Shown here: one piece after another, positions 16,267 to 24,318 of the stretch
Numbering within the stretch: position 1 is the stretch's first letter
Layout of the letters: the number at the start of each line of letters is the position of its first letter
Source of the DNA: Selenomonas sp. AB3002
GTDB lineage: Bacteria > Bacillota > Negativicutes > Selenomonadales > Selenomonadaceae
Length of the DNA stretch: 64,000 nt
Direction of reading: 5' to 3'
Assembly (NCBI RefSeq): GCF_000702545.1
Contig: NZ_JNIO01000002.1
Span: forward strand, 620,001-684,000
Made by a program: the position numbers and the translations under genes
Notes under the pieces: model-generated
What the model saw: only the letters and a program-made list of their open reading frames with translations
Told to the model about the DNA's origin: nothing
Databases searched by the model: none

Positions 16267-17852
16267 TTACGCGGCCTCAGGTACATCCAATTCCTCTGCA
16301 GGCACCTCCAGCACCTTTTCCATGGTCAGACGGCCCGTGCTGATATCCTGGATACCCACCTGATTAAGGTAGTTGGACAGGACTTCCTCGCAGGTATTGG
16401 ATTCCCCTACGATCTTGGATCCTTTCAGCATCTCGTAGTTGTCTCCCCCTGCAAAGAGGAAGTCATTGGTGGCCAGGGTGTAGATGCGCTCATCATCCAG
16501 CAGCACGCCGTTCACCTTGATTTCCTTGATGCGGCTGCCTACCGGCAGGGTGGGGTCGCAGTCCACAGTCATGCCAGAGAAATCAAGGAAGCCGCCAAAG
16601 GAAGCGGGATAGCTAAAGACAGAGTGTTCCATCATCTGGCGGATGACCTTGCCCTGCACCTCCGCCATGCGTATGGTGTTGCCAAAGGGGAAGATGGCCA
16701 GGCAGTTGCCCAGAGTCACATCCCCCTTGGGCAGATCTGCCCGCAGGCCGCCGCCATTTACCACGGCAATCTCCGCCCCCGTCTGCCAGCGGATGGCATC
16801 GGCACAGAGGTTGCCCAGCTCCGATTCCTGACGGCGCACCAGCAGCCTGTCACTGCTGAGCTGCCTGTCGCTATGAGCCACCACTTTGGCAAAGAGCTTC
16901 TCGCTGTCTGCCTTGACCTGCTCAATGCTTTTGGCGATTCCTTCATCCGGAGCTATGCCCAGATTCTCCAAGGTGGATTTGCCCAGCAGGCGGGACTTCA
17001 TGCCCGTGATGCGGTGCTTCTCCACCTCTATCCTGACCTCTCCCAGGTTATGCTCATAGTAGCCCGCCTGGGCAATCAGGGTCTTGCCCACCTGCAGGCC
17101 CTGCTGCAAAGACGTGTGGCTGTGGCCGTCCACAATCAGGTCCATGCCCGGCGCTTCCCTGGCAATGCGCTCGCTGGTGAACTCGCTGCTGGCGTCCAGC
17201 CCCATGTGCATGAGACCGATGAGCACATCACACTTGGGCCTGAGCTTCCTGATCATCTCCCGGGCCTTGTCCACGGGATTTTCAAAAACCAGCCCAGCCA
17301 CACCGGCAGGACTGGACTTGTAGGCACATTCCGGAGTGGTCAGGGCAAAGACGCCCACTTTGAGGCCCTGCACTTTGAAAATCTTGTAGGCAGGGAAAAC
17401 CAGCTTGCCATTATCCTTCCGCACCATATTGGCGCAAAGCACGGGGAAATTCATTTCCTTGGCAAGTTTCTCCAGCTGGTCTGAACCGTAGTTGAAGTCG
17501 TGATTGCCGGGCACCATGGCGTCAATCCCCGCTTCATTCAGCAGTGGCACCATGCTCTCTCCCTTGGACACATTGATCATGGGCATACCATGTACAGTAT
17601 CACCCGCATCAAGCCAGAGCACAGCCTGATTTTCCGCCCTGGCCTTCTTCACCACCGCTGCCATTTCCGGCAGGCCGATGGACTTTCCCCAGTCGTCCTG
17701 GGGCTGGACCCGGGCGTGCATATCATTGGTGTGGTAAATGATAAGCTCCCCCGTGCCGGAAGCCGCCCCGCCGCTGCCGGTGTCCACACCAGCGCCAGCA
17801 GGAAGCTGCACAGGGCAAAGCACAGCACAGCATAACTTCGTGTCTTGGGCAT
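16267..17852 (-). CDS. 5'-nucleotidase/2',3'-cyclic phosphodiesterase family exoenzyme, signal peptide out of frame
   Basis: The body (from about 17770) has the UshA layout: metallophosphatase motifs IYHTNDMHARV, WLDAGDTVHGMP, PGNHDFNYG, DGHSHTS, then a 5'-nucleotidase C-terminal domain (VVNGGGLRADLP, NDFLFAGGDNYEML). Such enzymes remove phosphate from nucleotides outside the inner membrane. The only good start is the ATG at 17852 (AGGGAGGT, six bases before); it encodes a clear signal peptide MPKTRSYAVLCFALCSFLLA..., but in another frame. Joining the frames needs a -1 shift at the GGGG run 17766-17769. Without it only a GTG at 17823, with no export signal, would start the enzyme frame. It may be a sequence error, a true mutation or recoding. 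Confidence 0.8.
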
Positions 17853-17937
17853 AAAGATACCTCCCTTTGCTCTCGCTACGTTACAAATCGCTCAACGAGG
17901 GATTCTTTCGCCGCAGGCTGCCCATATCCCTGCCCTT

Positions 17938-18095
17938 AGGAACTGTTACGAAATAAATCAGTTATATAGCTTGCCCAAATTTCCCTAGACGTTGTTGTCG
18001 TCGGTCGCCATAGCCCCACTATGGCGACCTCCTCCGCCTAGCCTATGAAAATTTGTTCTGCGCTCTATTGACCGATTTATTTCTGCACAGTTCCT
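17938..18095. repeat. 156-158 bp palindromic MITE-like element (family C), copy 2
   Basis: AGGAACTGT / ACAGTTCCT ends, with AAATAAATCAG near the left end and GATTTATTT near the right, and a central hairpin GGTCGCCATAGCCCCACTATGGCGACC (location 18004-18030). It has the same length and layout as copy 1 although much of the sequence differs. It lies upstream of the 5'-nucleotidase gene and just before a terminator. Confidence 0.75.
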
Positions 18096-18103
18096 TAGAA
18101 AGG

Positions 18104-18135
18104 CAAAATAAAAGGGTCCCCCCTCAAGGGCACCC
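18104..18135 (-). terminator. terminator of the 111-residue gene
   Basis: On the minus strand a GGGT / ACCC stem with G:C-rich inner pairs (CCC / GGG) and a TTGA loop, followed by TTTTATTTT. Confidence 0.65.
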
Positions 18136-18149
18136 AGAATATACCTTTG

Positions 18150-18485
18150 TCAATATTCCACCGTCAGCAGCTTGCAAGTCAGACGCTTGCAGTAGTGAGA
18201 CACCTGTGCTTCCCCGTGCTTCTCCGTGATGATGTAGCTGCCGTCAGCCATAACCCGACGATGGATGTTCAGCAGGTGCGGGTTGTTTATCTGCAGCTGC
18301 AAGTCACGCTTGATGTTGCCAAGGCCGCACAGTTCGTTTTCTTTCTGGATCTCCGCCAAGGTCTGCTGGCGCACATCCTCTGCCACCATGCTGCGGAAAT
18401 CCTCTCCGGCACATACCTCACGCCTGGTCTCGGCTTCGCGAACCTCAGCCTCGATGACGTGGGCATTCTGGGCTGCTATGATCAT
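18150..18485 (-). CDS. hypothetical protein, 111 residues
   Basis: No family recognised. The sequence is hydrophilic, without signal peptide or membrane segment: an acidic/amphipathic helical first half (IEAEVREAETRREVCAG; EDVRQQTLAEIQKENELCG) and a basic second half ending YCKRLTCKLLTVEY. It is convincingly a gene because AAGGAGGT is seven bases before the ATG, a near-perfect promoter lies about 100 bases upstream and a terminator follows. It is transcribed alone between the 5'-nucleotidase and a glycosyltransferase. A small regulatory or adaptor protein is possible but unsupported. Confidence 0.75.
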   Translation of the reverse strand: MIIAAQNAHVIEAEVREAETRREVCAGEDFRSMVAEDVRQQTLAEIQKENELCGLGNIKRDLQLQINNPHLLNIHRRVMADGSYIITEKHGEAQVSHYCKRLTCKLLTVEY

Positions 18486-18586
18486 AGCATCTACCTCCTT
18501 GCCCCTAGTTACGTCGGCTGAATCCTTTCTGCCTATACTAGTTCGTCTTATATTATCCGTCTCCCAAATAGGGAGCCTTTGAAATT

Positions 18587-18615
18587 ATTATATCTCATTT
18601 CAGGCTGATTTTCAA
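18587..18615 (-). promoter_or_regulatory. promoter of the 111-residue gene
   Basis: TTGAAA (18610-18615) and TATAAT (18587-18592) on the minus strand with a 17-base spacer. The roughly 95-base leader contains a small CTCCC / GGGAG hairpin. Confidence 0.8.
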
Positions 18616-18753
18616 TCAGATTTTAAGCGTATTTTAATTTTTATGGGCAGGGGAGTCCACCACCTTCTTCGCAAATGCTATCCGCTCGCCTATATAATCC
18701 CTACTACCACCGCACCAATGAAACATATCCTCATCCAGTGCCGAAAGTATTCC

Positions 18754-20694
18754 TTATCTTTCCATTCCTTGAAAAGTCGCTCTGGTAAGTCCTAATATCC
18801 ATGAAGAGGTAGACGCTCCCCGTGCTTTCAGAATCCGGCTTATGAACTTGGTCAGATCTTCCCGAAAAGCCTTGCTGGCCTTGATATCTGCTCGTTTCCT
18901 CAGCTCTGGTTCCCTATTTTTCGCATAGAGCACCAATGTATCCAGATAAGCCGTAAGAAAATCCCAATCATCAGCAGACAAGATTTCAGGTCTGTGCCAC
19001 TTCCTGATGATTGACAATGCCTTTTGGTGCTCGCCTGCTTTCAGGGCACCGAACAGCGCCTGCACCGGCAGTATTTTGCGCATTCGCAGATACACTTGCA
19101 GACTCATATTCCTAAAATCGCCATCCCGTATGACCTCATAATCTGGATAGGCGTACTCTCTCGTTATGACACTGCGCCACAACTGAGAGTTGATCTTATG
19201 AAAGGCATGTATACCAAGAGGCAGCTCCAAATCCCCCTTCAACACGCGACAGATATTATCTTGAATGGCAAAAGTGAGGGCCGTCCCCACATCCGGTACC
19301 TTGAAATCTGTCAAATGAGTACCTGCATAGCCAAAGAAACTATCCTCATTGTTGAGGAAAATGCCACTATAGGGATGTTTTTTCAAAAGCCGTCTATGCT
19401 TATGCAACAGATTCAGACAGGATTTTACCTTTCTCAAAGAAAGTCCTCCATTGCCTACCTGTGCCTCCACCAGATGCCAGGTGAAGTCAAACTTTGGGCA
19501 GGGCGCTCCTATATAGTCATAGCCCATATCACAGAACTCCAACAGCTTGTCCTCAAACAGGAACACATCCAGCTGATGGATCAGTATATACTCGTAGTCC
19601 TTGAAGCGGCTGTAGAAATCCGTCGTCAGCAACAGGCGGCTGTAGCCTTCAATTCCCTGAAAGAATTCCCGGGGGAACTCCTGCACCTCAAAGCCTTCCT
19701 CCAGACCGCCATATCTTAGCTGCAGCCCTTCTGGCACTACAAAGATTTTACTGCACCAGGGCAATACCCGCCGCAACTGGCGCAGGGATATTTCCTCCGT
19801 AGGACTTAGGCTTTCCTTATAGGCAGGAATAACCACGACTGCCTTTCGCAGCAGTTCAGGCTGCTCTCTCAGCTGCATTTCTCTCTGCCGTTGTTGGCTG
19901 ATATATTCCCTTACTTCCTCCGGCGACTTGTGCAGGTATGAGGGAGGCAACTGCCATTTCTCGAAGAACTTCTGCATATTGTGCTGAGAGAGCGCTATAT
20001 AAGACGGGCTCTTTTCCCTGCTTTCCTTCTCCACCTTCTTGAAGGAGCCACTGCCCCAGTGATGTATAAACGTGTCCCTCAGCAGCAGAAGCTTATAGCC
20101 CTGCTCCAATATCCTCAGGCTGTAATCATTGTCCTCGAAGTTCCCGGGGGTGAAGCGCTCATCCAGACCACCTACGGCTTCGTATACTTCACGCGTAAAT
20201 AGATAGCAGAACCCCACCAAATGCGGTCTTTCTTCCCATTTGGCAGGATTGCTGTGATTGAAACCAGCAGCAAAGACCTGCATGGCCTCCATATCCGTAC
20301 CGTAGGGCACGTCTATCTGCTGGCGGTTGGAAACATAGTTGGCAACACAGCTGACCGCCCCCACCTTTTCCTCGCTGTACAGCCCTTTTTTAAGGTTACC
20401 GAGCCAGTTCTCCGTCACTACTGTATCGCTGTTCAGCAGCAGCAGGCTGTCTCCCTGTGCTATCTCAAGACCTTGATTGCATCCCTTTGGGAAGCCCATA
20501 TTCTCCTGATTCTCTATCAGTCTCACATCTGCCTGCTCCCTCAGATATTCCAGGGAGCCGTCCTCAGAGGCATTGTCCACCACAATGAGCTCATAAGCTT
20601 CCGGCGTGTGGGCACGGATGCTCTCCAGACACATGCGGGTCATTTCCAGGGTATTATAGCTCAGTATTATGATACTGGTCAGGTTCTTCTCCAT
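18754..20694 (-). CDS. two-domain glycosyltransferase: GT2 plus DUF5672
   Basis: About 646 residues. The first 260 are a GT-A family 2 enzyme: SIIILSYNTLEMTRMCLESI, LIVVDNASEDGS, LLLNSDTVV (the metal-binding D-x-D region), GFCYLFTREVYEAVGGLDERF and the ED of NFEDNDYSLRI. From about 285 on there is a second domain (KAVVVIPAYKESLSPTEEISL, YEYILIHQLDVFLFED, YIGAPCP, NGGLSLRKV) typical of DUF5672 glycosyltransferases. It probably adds sugars to a surface glycan. The ATG at 20694 has GAGGAGAG four bases upstream and lies just after metA; an earlier in-frame start at 20718 would overlap metA. Confidence 0.85.
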   Translation of the reverse strand: MEKNLTSIIILSYNTLEMTRMCLESIRAHTPEAYELIVVDNASEDGSLEYLREQADVRLIENQENMGFPKGCNQGLEIAQGDSLLLLNSDTVVTENWLGNLKKGLYSEEKVGAVSCVANYVSNRQQIDVPYGTDMEAMQVFAAGFNHSNPAKWEERPHLVGFCYLFTREVYEAVGGLDERFTPGNFEDNDYSLRILEQGYKLLLLRDTFIHHWGSGSFKKVEKESREKSPSYIALSQHNMQKFFEKWQLPPSYLHKSPEEVREYISQQRQREMQLREQPELLRKAVVVIPAYKESLSPTEEISLRQLRRVLPWCSKIFVVPEGLQLRYGGLEEGFEVQEFPREFFQGIEGYSRLLLTTDFYSRFKDYEYILIHQLDVFLFEDKLLEFCDMGYDYIGAPCPKFDFTWHLVEAQVGNGGLSLRKVKSCLNLLHKHRRLLKKHPYSGIFLNNEDSFFGYAGTHLTDFKVPDVGTALTFAIQDNICRVLKGDLELPLGIHAFHKINSQLWRSVITREYAYPDYEVIRDGDFRNMSLQVYLRMRKILPVQALFGALKAGEHQKALSIIRKWHRPEILSADDWDFLTAYLDTLVLYAKNREPELRKRADIKASKAFREDLTKFISRILKARGASTSSWILGLTRATFQGMER

Positions 20695-20704
20695 CAGTCT
20701 CTCC

Positions 20705-21640
20705 TCAGTCGTCGCCATCCTTATTCAGCTCGTCCAGTTCATAAGGAGTCTCCTGATATACATAGTAGTTCAGCCAGTTGGCAAAGAGCAGGTGCGCCAC
20801 GCTGCGCCACCGCACAATGGGAGGCCTCCCGGGATCGTCATCGGGATAATAGTTGCTGGGCACATTGGGGTTCATACCGGCTTTTACATCCCTGTCGTAC
20901 TCTGCCTTCAAAGTCATGGGGTCATACTCCGCGTGCCCTGTGATGAAGAACTGGCGCTTAGCCAGGTTCGCAATGATATAGGGGCCAGCCTTGCCTTCTG
21001 CTTCTGCCATGATAGTGAGCTCCGGCACCTTCTCTATCTCTGCCTTGCGGTTCTCCGTATGGCGGGAGTGTGGCACGAAGAACTCATCGTCGAAGCCGCG
21101 CAGTAGGCGCTCATTCTCCACGCAGAGATGGTGCTTGTATACCCCGAAAATCTTCTCCCCCACCTGATGCTTCTTGATGCCGTAGTGGTAGTAAAGCCCC
21201 GCCTGCGCTCCCCAGCAGATATGGAAGGTAGAGTAAGCATGGGTCTTGGACCACTCCATGATCTCCGCCACCTCATCCCAGTAGGCCACTTCCTCGAACT
21301 CCATGTTCTCCACGGGAGCGCCGGTGATGATGAAGCCATCGTATTTCTTATGCCGCACTTCAGCAAAGGTGCCGTAGAATTCCGTGAGATAATCCTGGGA
21401 AGTATGGGAGGGCACATAAGACTCCGTATAGATAAAGTCCACCTCCACCTGCAGGGGAGTATTGCCCAAGAGCCTCAAAAGCTGTGTCTCCGTCACGGAC
21501 TTGATGGGCATTAGGTTCAGTATGAGTATCTTCAGTGGACGGATATCCTGGCTATAGGCCCGGTCAGCGTCCATGACAAAGATATTCTCCCCCTCCAGCA
21601 CATGGGTGGCTGGGAGGTTATTGGGTATTTTAATCGGCAT
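20705..21640 (-). CDS. metA: homoserine O-acetyltransferase (MetA family)
   Basis: 311 residues matching MetA throughout: [10 protein letters not shown] at the start, [34 protein letters not shown] with catalytic Cys142, GHAEYD (His-Glu of the triad) and the end [18 protein letters not shown]. It acylates homoserine, the first committed step of methionine synthesis. Residue 111 is glutamate (GAPVEN), which in this family goes with acetyl-CoA rather than succinyl-CoA use, despite the usual name homoserine O-succinyltransferase. The ATG at 21640, with AAGGATG eight bases before, is preferred to a GTG at 21649. No SAM riboswitch is visible upstream. Confidence 0.95.
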   Translation of the reverse strand: MPIKIPNNLPATHVLEGENIFVMDADRAYSQDIRPLKILILNLMPIKSVTETQLLRLLGNTPLQVEVDFIYTESYVPSHTSQDYLTEFYGTFAEVRHKKYDGFIITGAPVENMEFEEVAYWDEVAEIMEWSKTHAYSTFHICWGAQAGLYYHYGIKKHQVGEKIFGVYKHHLCVENERLLRGFDDEFFVPHSRHTENRKAEIEKVPELTIMAEAEGKAGPYIIANLAKRQFFITGHAEYDPMTLKAEYDRDVKAGMNPNVPSNYYPDDDPGRPPIVRWRSVAHLLFANWLNYYVYQETPYELDELNKDGDD

Positions 21641-21678
21641 AAACTGCACATCCTTATTGTCAATTTGTAAACTTATTC

Positions 21679-21708
21679 ATTGTACCATTTTTAAGGACAG
21701 TTTGCCAA
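21679..21708 (-). promoter_or_regulatory. metA promoter, overlapping a divergent promoter
   Basis: TTGGCA (21703-21708) and TACAAT (21679-21684) on the minus strand, spacer 18. Its -35 box shares five bases with the -35 box of the plus-strand promoter at 21702-21731. Confidence 0.75.
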
Positions 21709-21731
21709 TATCATAAAAATTGCGTTATAAT
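21702..21731 (+). promoter_or_regulatory. promoter of the small membrane-peptide gene
   Basis: TTGCCA (21702-21707) and TATAAT (21726-21731), spacer 18. Its -35 overlaps that of metA on the other strand, so the two promoters cannot be occupied fully at once. Confidence 0.7.
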
Positions 21732-21785
21732 GATTTTGCCACAGCCCTGACCAAGCTAATCTGGCAAGGAAGGGAGGTTGCGGTT

Positions 21786-21875
21786 ATGACCTTTCGTTTA
21801 ATCCTGCTCGAGCTGTTGATAGGGGTGATAAGCAGCATGCTTGGAACCTTGATTCTGCAGATGCTGGGGCGGTAA
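21786..21875 (+). CDS. 29-residue hydrophobic membrane peptide (small unannotated gene)
   Basis: ATG ACC TTT CGT ... CGG TAA encodes 29 residues, beginning MTFRLILLELLIGV and ending TLILQMLGR: one membrane helix (about 5-27) with Arg4 and Arg29 at its ends and a buried Glu9. AGGGAGG is eight bases before the ATG, a TTGCCA/TATAAT promoter lies 55 bases upstream and a strong terminator follows. No family is recognised; type I toxin peptides and small membrane regulators have this shape. An antisense antitoxin promoter was not found. It is read divergently from metA. Confidence 0.6.
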   Translation: MTFRLILLELLIGVISSMLGTLILQMLGR

Positions 21876-21925
21876 GAGCATCCGCAAATGTGGCACCTGG
21901 CTGGGCGCAACTTGACCAATTGCGC

Positions 21926-21966
21926 AAAAAAGCCCCCGAGAGTGACCAACTCCCGGGGGCTTTTTC
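21926..21966 (+). terminator. strong, probably bidirectional terminator
   Basis: GCCCCCG and CGGGGGC pair, extended after one mismatch by GAGT / ACTC, with AAAAAA before and TTTTTCTT after. It ends the small-peptide transcript and, from the other side, the minus-strand transcripts coming from 22-24 kb. Confidence 0.9.
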
Positions 21967-22040
21967 TTAGGTTGCAGTATGACCCCTCGTACCTTAAGTA
22001 CTAATCAAAGTATACCATCATCTAAACCCAAAATCAAGAC

Positions 22041-22208
22041 TTACTGCCACCCTTGCAGCGTCCAGTAATTCTCTATCCCGTCCACCACGGGATAGAAAAG
22101 CTCCTTCACATTGCTGACCCGGACTGCCTTCCAGCGCCCGTCCCCCTGCTGCTCCAATGCCACCTTCAAAGTCAGCTCCGGGCAGAGGCGCCCGTAGTCG
22201 CTGTCATG
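22041..22208 (-). pseudogene. 3'-end fragment of a second DUF2939-like gene
   Basis: The last about 54 codons (YGRLCPELTLKVALEQQGDG, RWKAVRVSNVKELFYPVVDG, IENYWTLQGWQ) match the C-terminus of the complete protein at 24319-24984 almost residue for residue, while the DNA differs at roughly a fifth to a quarter of positions by eye. Homology stops at about 22208, where the nuclease-like gene ends. There is no start or signal peptide of its own, so this is the remnant of an older duplicate. Confidence 0.75.
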
Positions 22209-22929
22209 GCTGAACGCTGGCAACCTGACTGATGATTTCCCTTGGCCCCAGAAACTCAAAATAGGGCATGCCCCATGATTCCAATGTTTCCTCCACATCT
22301 TCATACTCTTCATTGTAGAAAGCCAGCATCATGCGGGGAACGGCATAGCATTTTTGCAAATAATCATGACATTCATGCATATACAGGATCTTCTCCTTGC
22401 CTTCTCCTTGCTTTTGTAGGCTCTTGCCTACATTTATCGTATTGTAAATATTTGCCTTGCACTCGCAGAAGACCAGCGGCACATCATCACGCCAATGCCA
22501 GACGAAATCACAGTGCTTGTCATATTGGCTGATATTATTGCCCCCATCCCGCACAGTAGGCTCCATGTGCAGCTTGGCCGTTGCCAATCCGGGGATGAAG
22601 AACCTGCTCCACCTAAACAGCACAAATTCCAGGAAATCGCTCCTGACGCGCTGGAAATCGCTTTCCGGGCAAGCATATACCTTCTCCAGGATTGAAACCA
22701 GCTTTCTTTGCTCTTCCGCAGACAATTCACTGAGGGGATGCTCAATAGTCACTTTTATGAGAACTTTCACCTGTTCATGCTCCGCGGCGGGATTTTTCCT
22801 GCTGGCGGAAAAAACACGGGCAATGTATTTGTATGCCAGCGGCTGATTCTCTACAAATTTTTGCAATTCTTCTATCAATTGATGAAGGCCAGCAAACTTT
22901 CCTGCACCATCCAAAAATGACAGAGACAT
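22204..22929 (-). CDS. PD-(D/E)XK nuclease-like protein
   Basis: About 241 residues. The recognisable part is CDFVWHWRDDVPLVFCECKA (about 138-157): an aspartate, a spacer and E-C-K, the catalytic core shape of PD-(D/E)XK nucleases; a further basic tract follows (KSLQKQGEGKEK). The N-terminal half is helical. The start at 22929 has GGAGGG five bases before it; the open frame goes on to 22947. It overlaps the preceding SecB-like gene's stop by no more than a few bases of spacing, so the two are surely co-transcribed. Its role in DNA cleavage is inferred from the motif only. Confidence 0.6.
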   Translation of the reverse strand: MSLSFLDGAGKFAGLHQLIEELQKFVENQPLAYKYIARVFSASRKNPAAEHEQVKVLIKVTIEHPLSELSAEEQRKLVSILEKVYACPESDFQRVRSDFLEFVLFRWSRFFIPGLATAKLHMEPTVRDGGNNISQYDKHCDFVWHWRDDVPLVFCECKANIYNTINVGKSLQKQGEGKEKILYMHECHDYLQKCYAVPRMMLAFYNEEYEDVEETLESWGMPYFEFLGPREIISQVASVQP

Positions 22930-22943
22930 ACTATCCCTCCGAA

Positions 22944-23417
22944 TCACACCCGCTTGAGCGCTTGTATGGTGAGTGGAGGAACCCCCATCCTGACCGTGCT
23001 GCTGTTGATGATCTCCCTGAAATATGGCCAGGCATTGACGGGGACATTCTTCTCACAGAAATTCTCCACATGCTGCTGATTTTTCTGCACAAACTCATCC
23101 GGGTCTTCTATATCCTTGAAGTTATAGGACAAATCGAAAACGACCTCGATTTTGAACAATATTTCCTTGCTGTCAATTTCTTCTTCACTGAGCATCTTCC
23201 CCTCTTTGATCTCGATTTTGGACGACAGGGCGATGACAGCCAGACCGGACAGCACATGCAGCTTCCCCTGCTTCACATAATGGTCTTTTTCCCCAAAATC
23301 CATAGCCACAGAGATATCTTTCAGCTCCGATGCGAACTCTTCATTCTTTTCCACATGCAGAGATGACAGATTGATTTGGTCTACTTCTATTGTTTTTACA
23401 AAATCTCTGTACTCCAC
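22944..23417 (-). CDS. SecB-like chaperone domain protein
   Basis: About 157 residues. The sequence follows the SecB fold: a strand-rich first half (INLSSLHVEKNEEF; ISVAMDF; GLAVIALSSKIEI), the strand FKIEVVFDLSYNF, then the long helices with NAWPYFREIINSSTVRMG and PPLTIQALK, the counterpart of the SecB WPYLRE..S....G.PPL block. SecB-like proteins guard unfolded proteins, and solitary ones often control toxin-antitoxin pairs. The GTG at 23417 is the likely start, with GAGGGGG eight bases upstream; the frame is open to 23459. Middle gene of a three-gene cassette. Confidence 0.65.
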   Translation of the reverse strand: MEYRDFVKTIEVDQINLSSLHVEKNEEFASELKDISVAMDFGEKDHYVKQGKLHVLSGLAVIALSSKIEIKEGKMLSEEEIDSKEILFKIEVVFDLSYNFKDIEDPDEFVQKNQQHVENFCEKNVPVNAWPYFREIINSSTVRMGVPPLTIQALKRV

Positions 23418-23430
23418 GCAAAAGCCCCCC

Positions 23431-24015
23431 TCAAGCAACAACAAGCCTAGACTCATCATCTAGGCTTGCGCTATAAAAACTATGCATATTATCATACACA
23501 CTCTCTTCAAAAAGGTGCGGTTGAGCAGAGTAAAAGACCATATCTGAAAATCTCCCACTGCCCTTTCGCACGGCCAGGCCGCACCTCTTCTGCGCCTCTT
23601 CCATATCCCAGGAAATCCTCTGGGGAAACTCGCGCACAAAGTCAATGCAGCGATAGGCAGCGTCAACGCTGTCTCCGCCACACCGCACCAGGCTCCACAG
23701 ATCCCGGTAATAGGACAGTAGCTTGCCGGCTGCAGCAGCGGCTGCGCCACCATTCAGCACCATACCGAGCCACTGCATATTCGCCTTGGCAACCTTATCT
23801 TTTGCCTTCTTCTTATGCATCCATGCAGCCAGGCTTGCAATGTCACTCTGCAGCTGCCGACAGGGAAGACCTTTCTTATCCGCAAACTTCTGCTCCAAAG
23901 CATCAGTTTGGCTCCTCATGTCATTCCACAGGAGCCTCCAAGGATTAAAGAAAAATTCAGAATTATAAGAAACACTCCCCATAAACCGCAAAGGCTGAAC
24001 CTGTTTGTACCCCAT
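23431..24015 (-). CDS. protein of unknown function, first gene of SecB-like/nuclease cassette
   Basis: 194 residues, no family recognised. It is basic in the middle (MHKKKAKDKVAKANMQW), then has a small alanine-rich stretch (NGGAAAAAAGKLL), a cysteine pair region (VRCGGD; YRCIDF) and an acidic C-terminus. No signal peptide. AAAGGAGGG is five bases before the ATG, and a TTGAAA/TATAAT promoter with a 130-base leader precedes it. The next gene begins 13 bases after its stop, so it is part of the same transcript as the SecB-like and nuclease-like genes. It could be the toxin or effector that the chaperone guards; that is a guess. Confidence 0.6.
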   Translation of the reverse strand: MGYKQVQPLRFMGSVSYNSEFFFNPWRLLWNDMRSQTDALEQKFADKKGLPCRQLQSDIASLAAWMHKKKAKDKVAKANMQWLGMVLNGGAAAAAAGKLLSYYRDLWSLVRCGGDSVDAAYRCIDFVREFPQRISWDMEEAQKRCGLAVRKGSGRFSDMVFYSAQPHLFEESVYDNMHSFYSASLDDESRLVVA

Positions 24016-24106
24016 GAATGCCCTCCTTTCATCCCCCTGCTGTGAAATCTCAAAAAGCCTGGCCCACCGGAGCGCAAACGGACTCCAATTCCGCGCAAGG
24101 GCGCAC

Positions 24107-24121
24107 AGACACCCCAGGTGT
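24107..24121 (-). other. hairpin in the leader of the three-gene cassette
   Basis: GACACC / GGTGTC around a three-base CCA centre, about 95 bases upstream of the first ATG of the cassette and just after the promoter. Together with the promoter it is the only structure seen in the otherwise empty 24016-24318 gap. Confidence 0.4.
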
Positions 24122-24153
24122 CCGGCAAATTTGCTACGATGAACTGTAACACA

Positions 24154-24181
24154 ATTATATCATATTTCCCTCTATTTTCAA
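24154..24181 (-). promoter_or_regulatory. promoter of the three-gene cassette
   Basis: TTGAAA (24176-24181) and TATAAT (24154-24159) on the minus strand, spacer 16 bases. It gives the cassette its own transcription independent of the secretion operon upstream. Confidence 0.75.
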
Positions 24182-24318
24182 GAAAAACATGGCTCTCCGC
24201 CCCGAGAAGCTCCGACCTGACGGCCTCCTTGCCTGCCCCGGTCTCAGGCTATGCGGACTGCAGCCATGCAAATGGAGATTTAGACAAATCAAAGCCAAAA
24301 TTATTTATGGACAGTTCC

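Noticed and set aside
21725-21949. 74-codon minus-strand ORF opposite the small peptide gene
   Set aside because: It crosses a strong terminator stem and has no ribosome binding site; it is a shadow frame.
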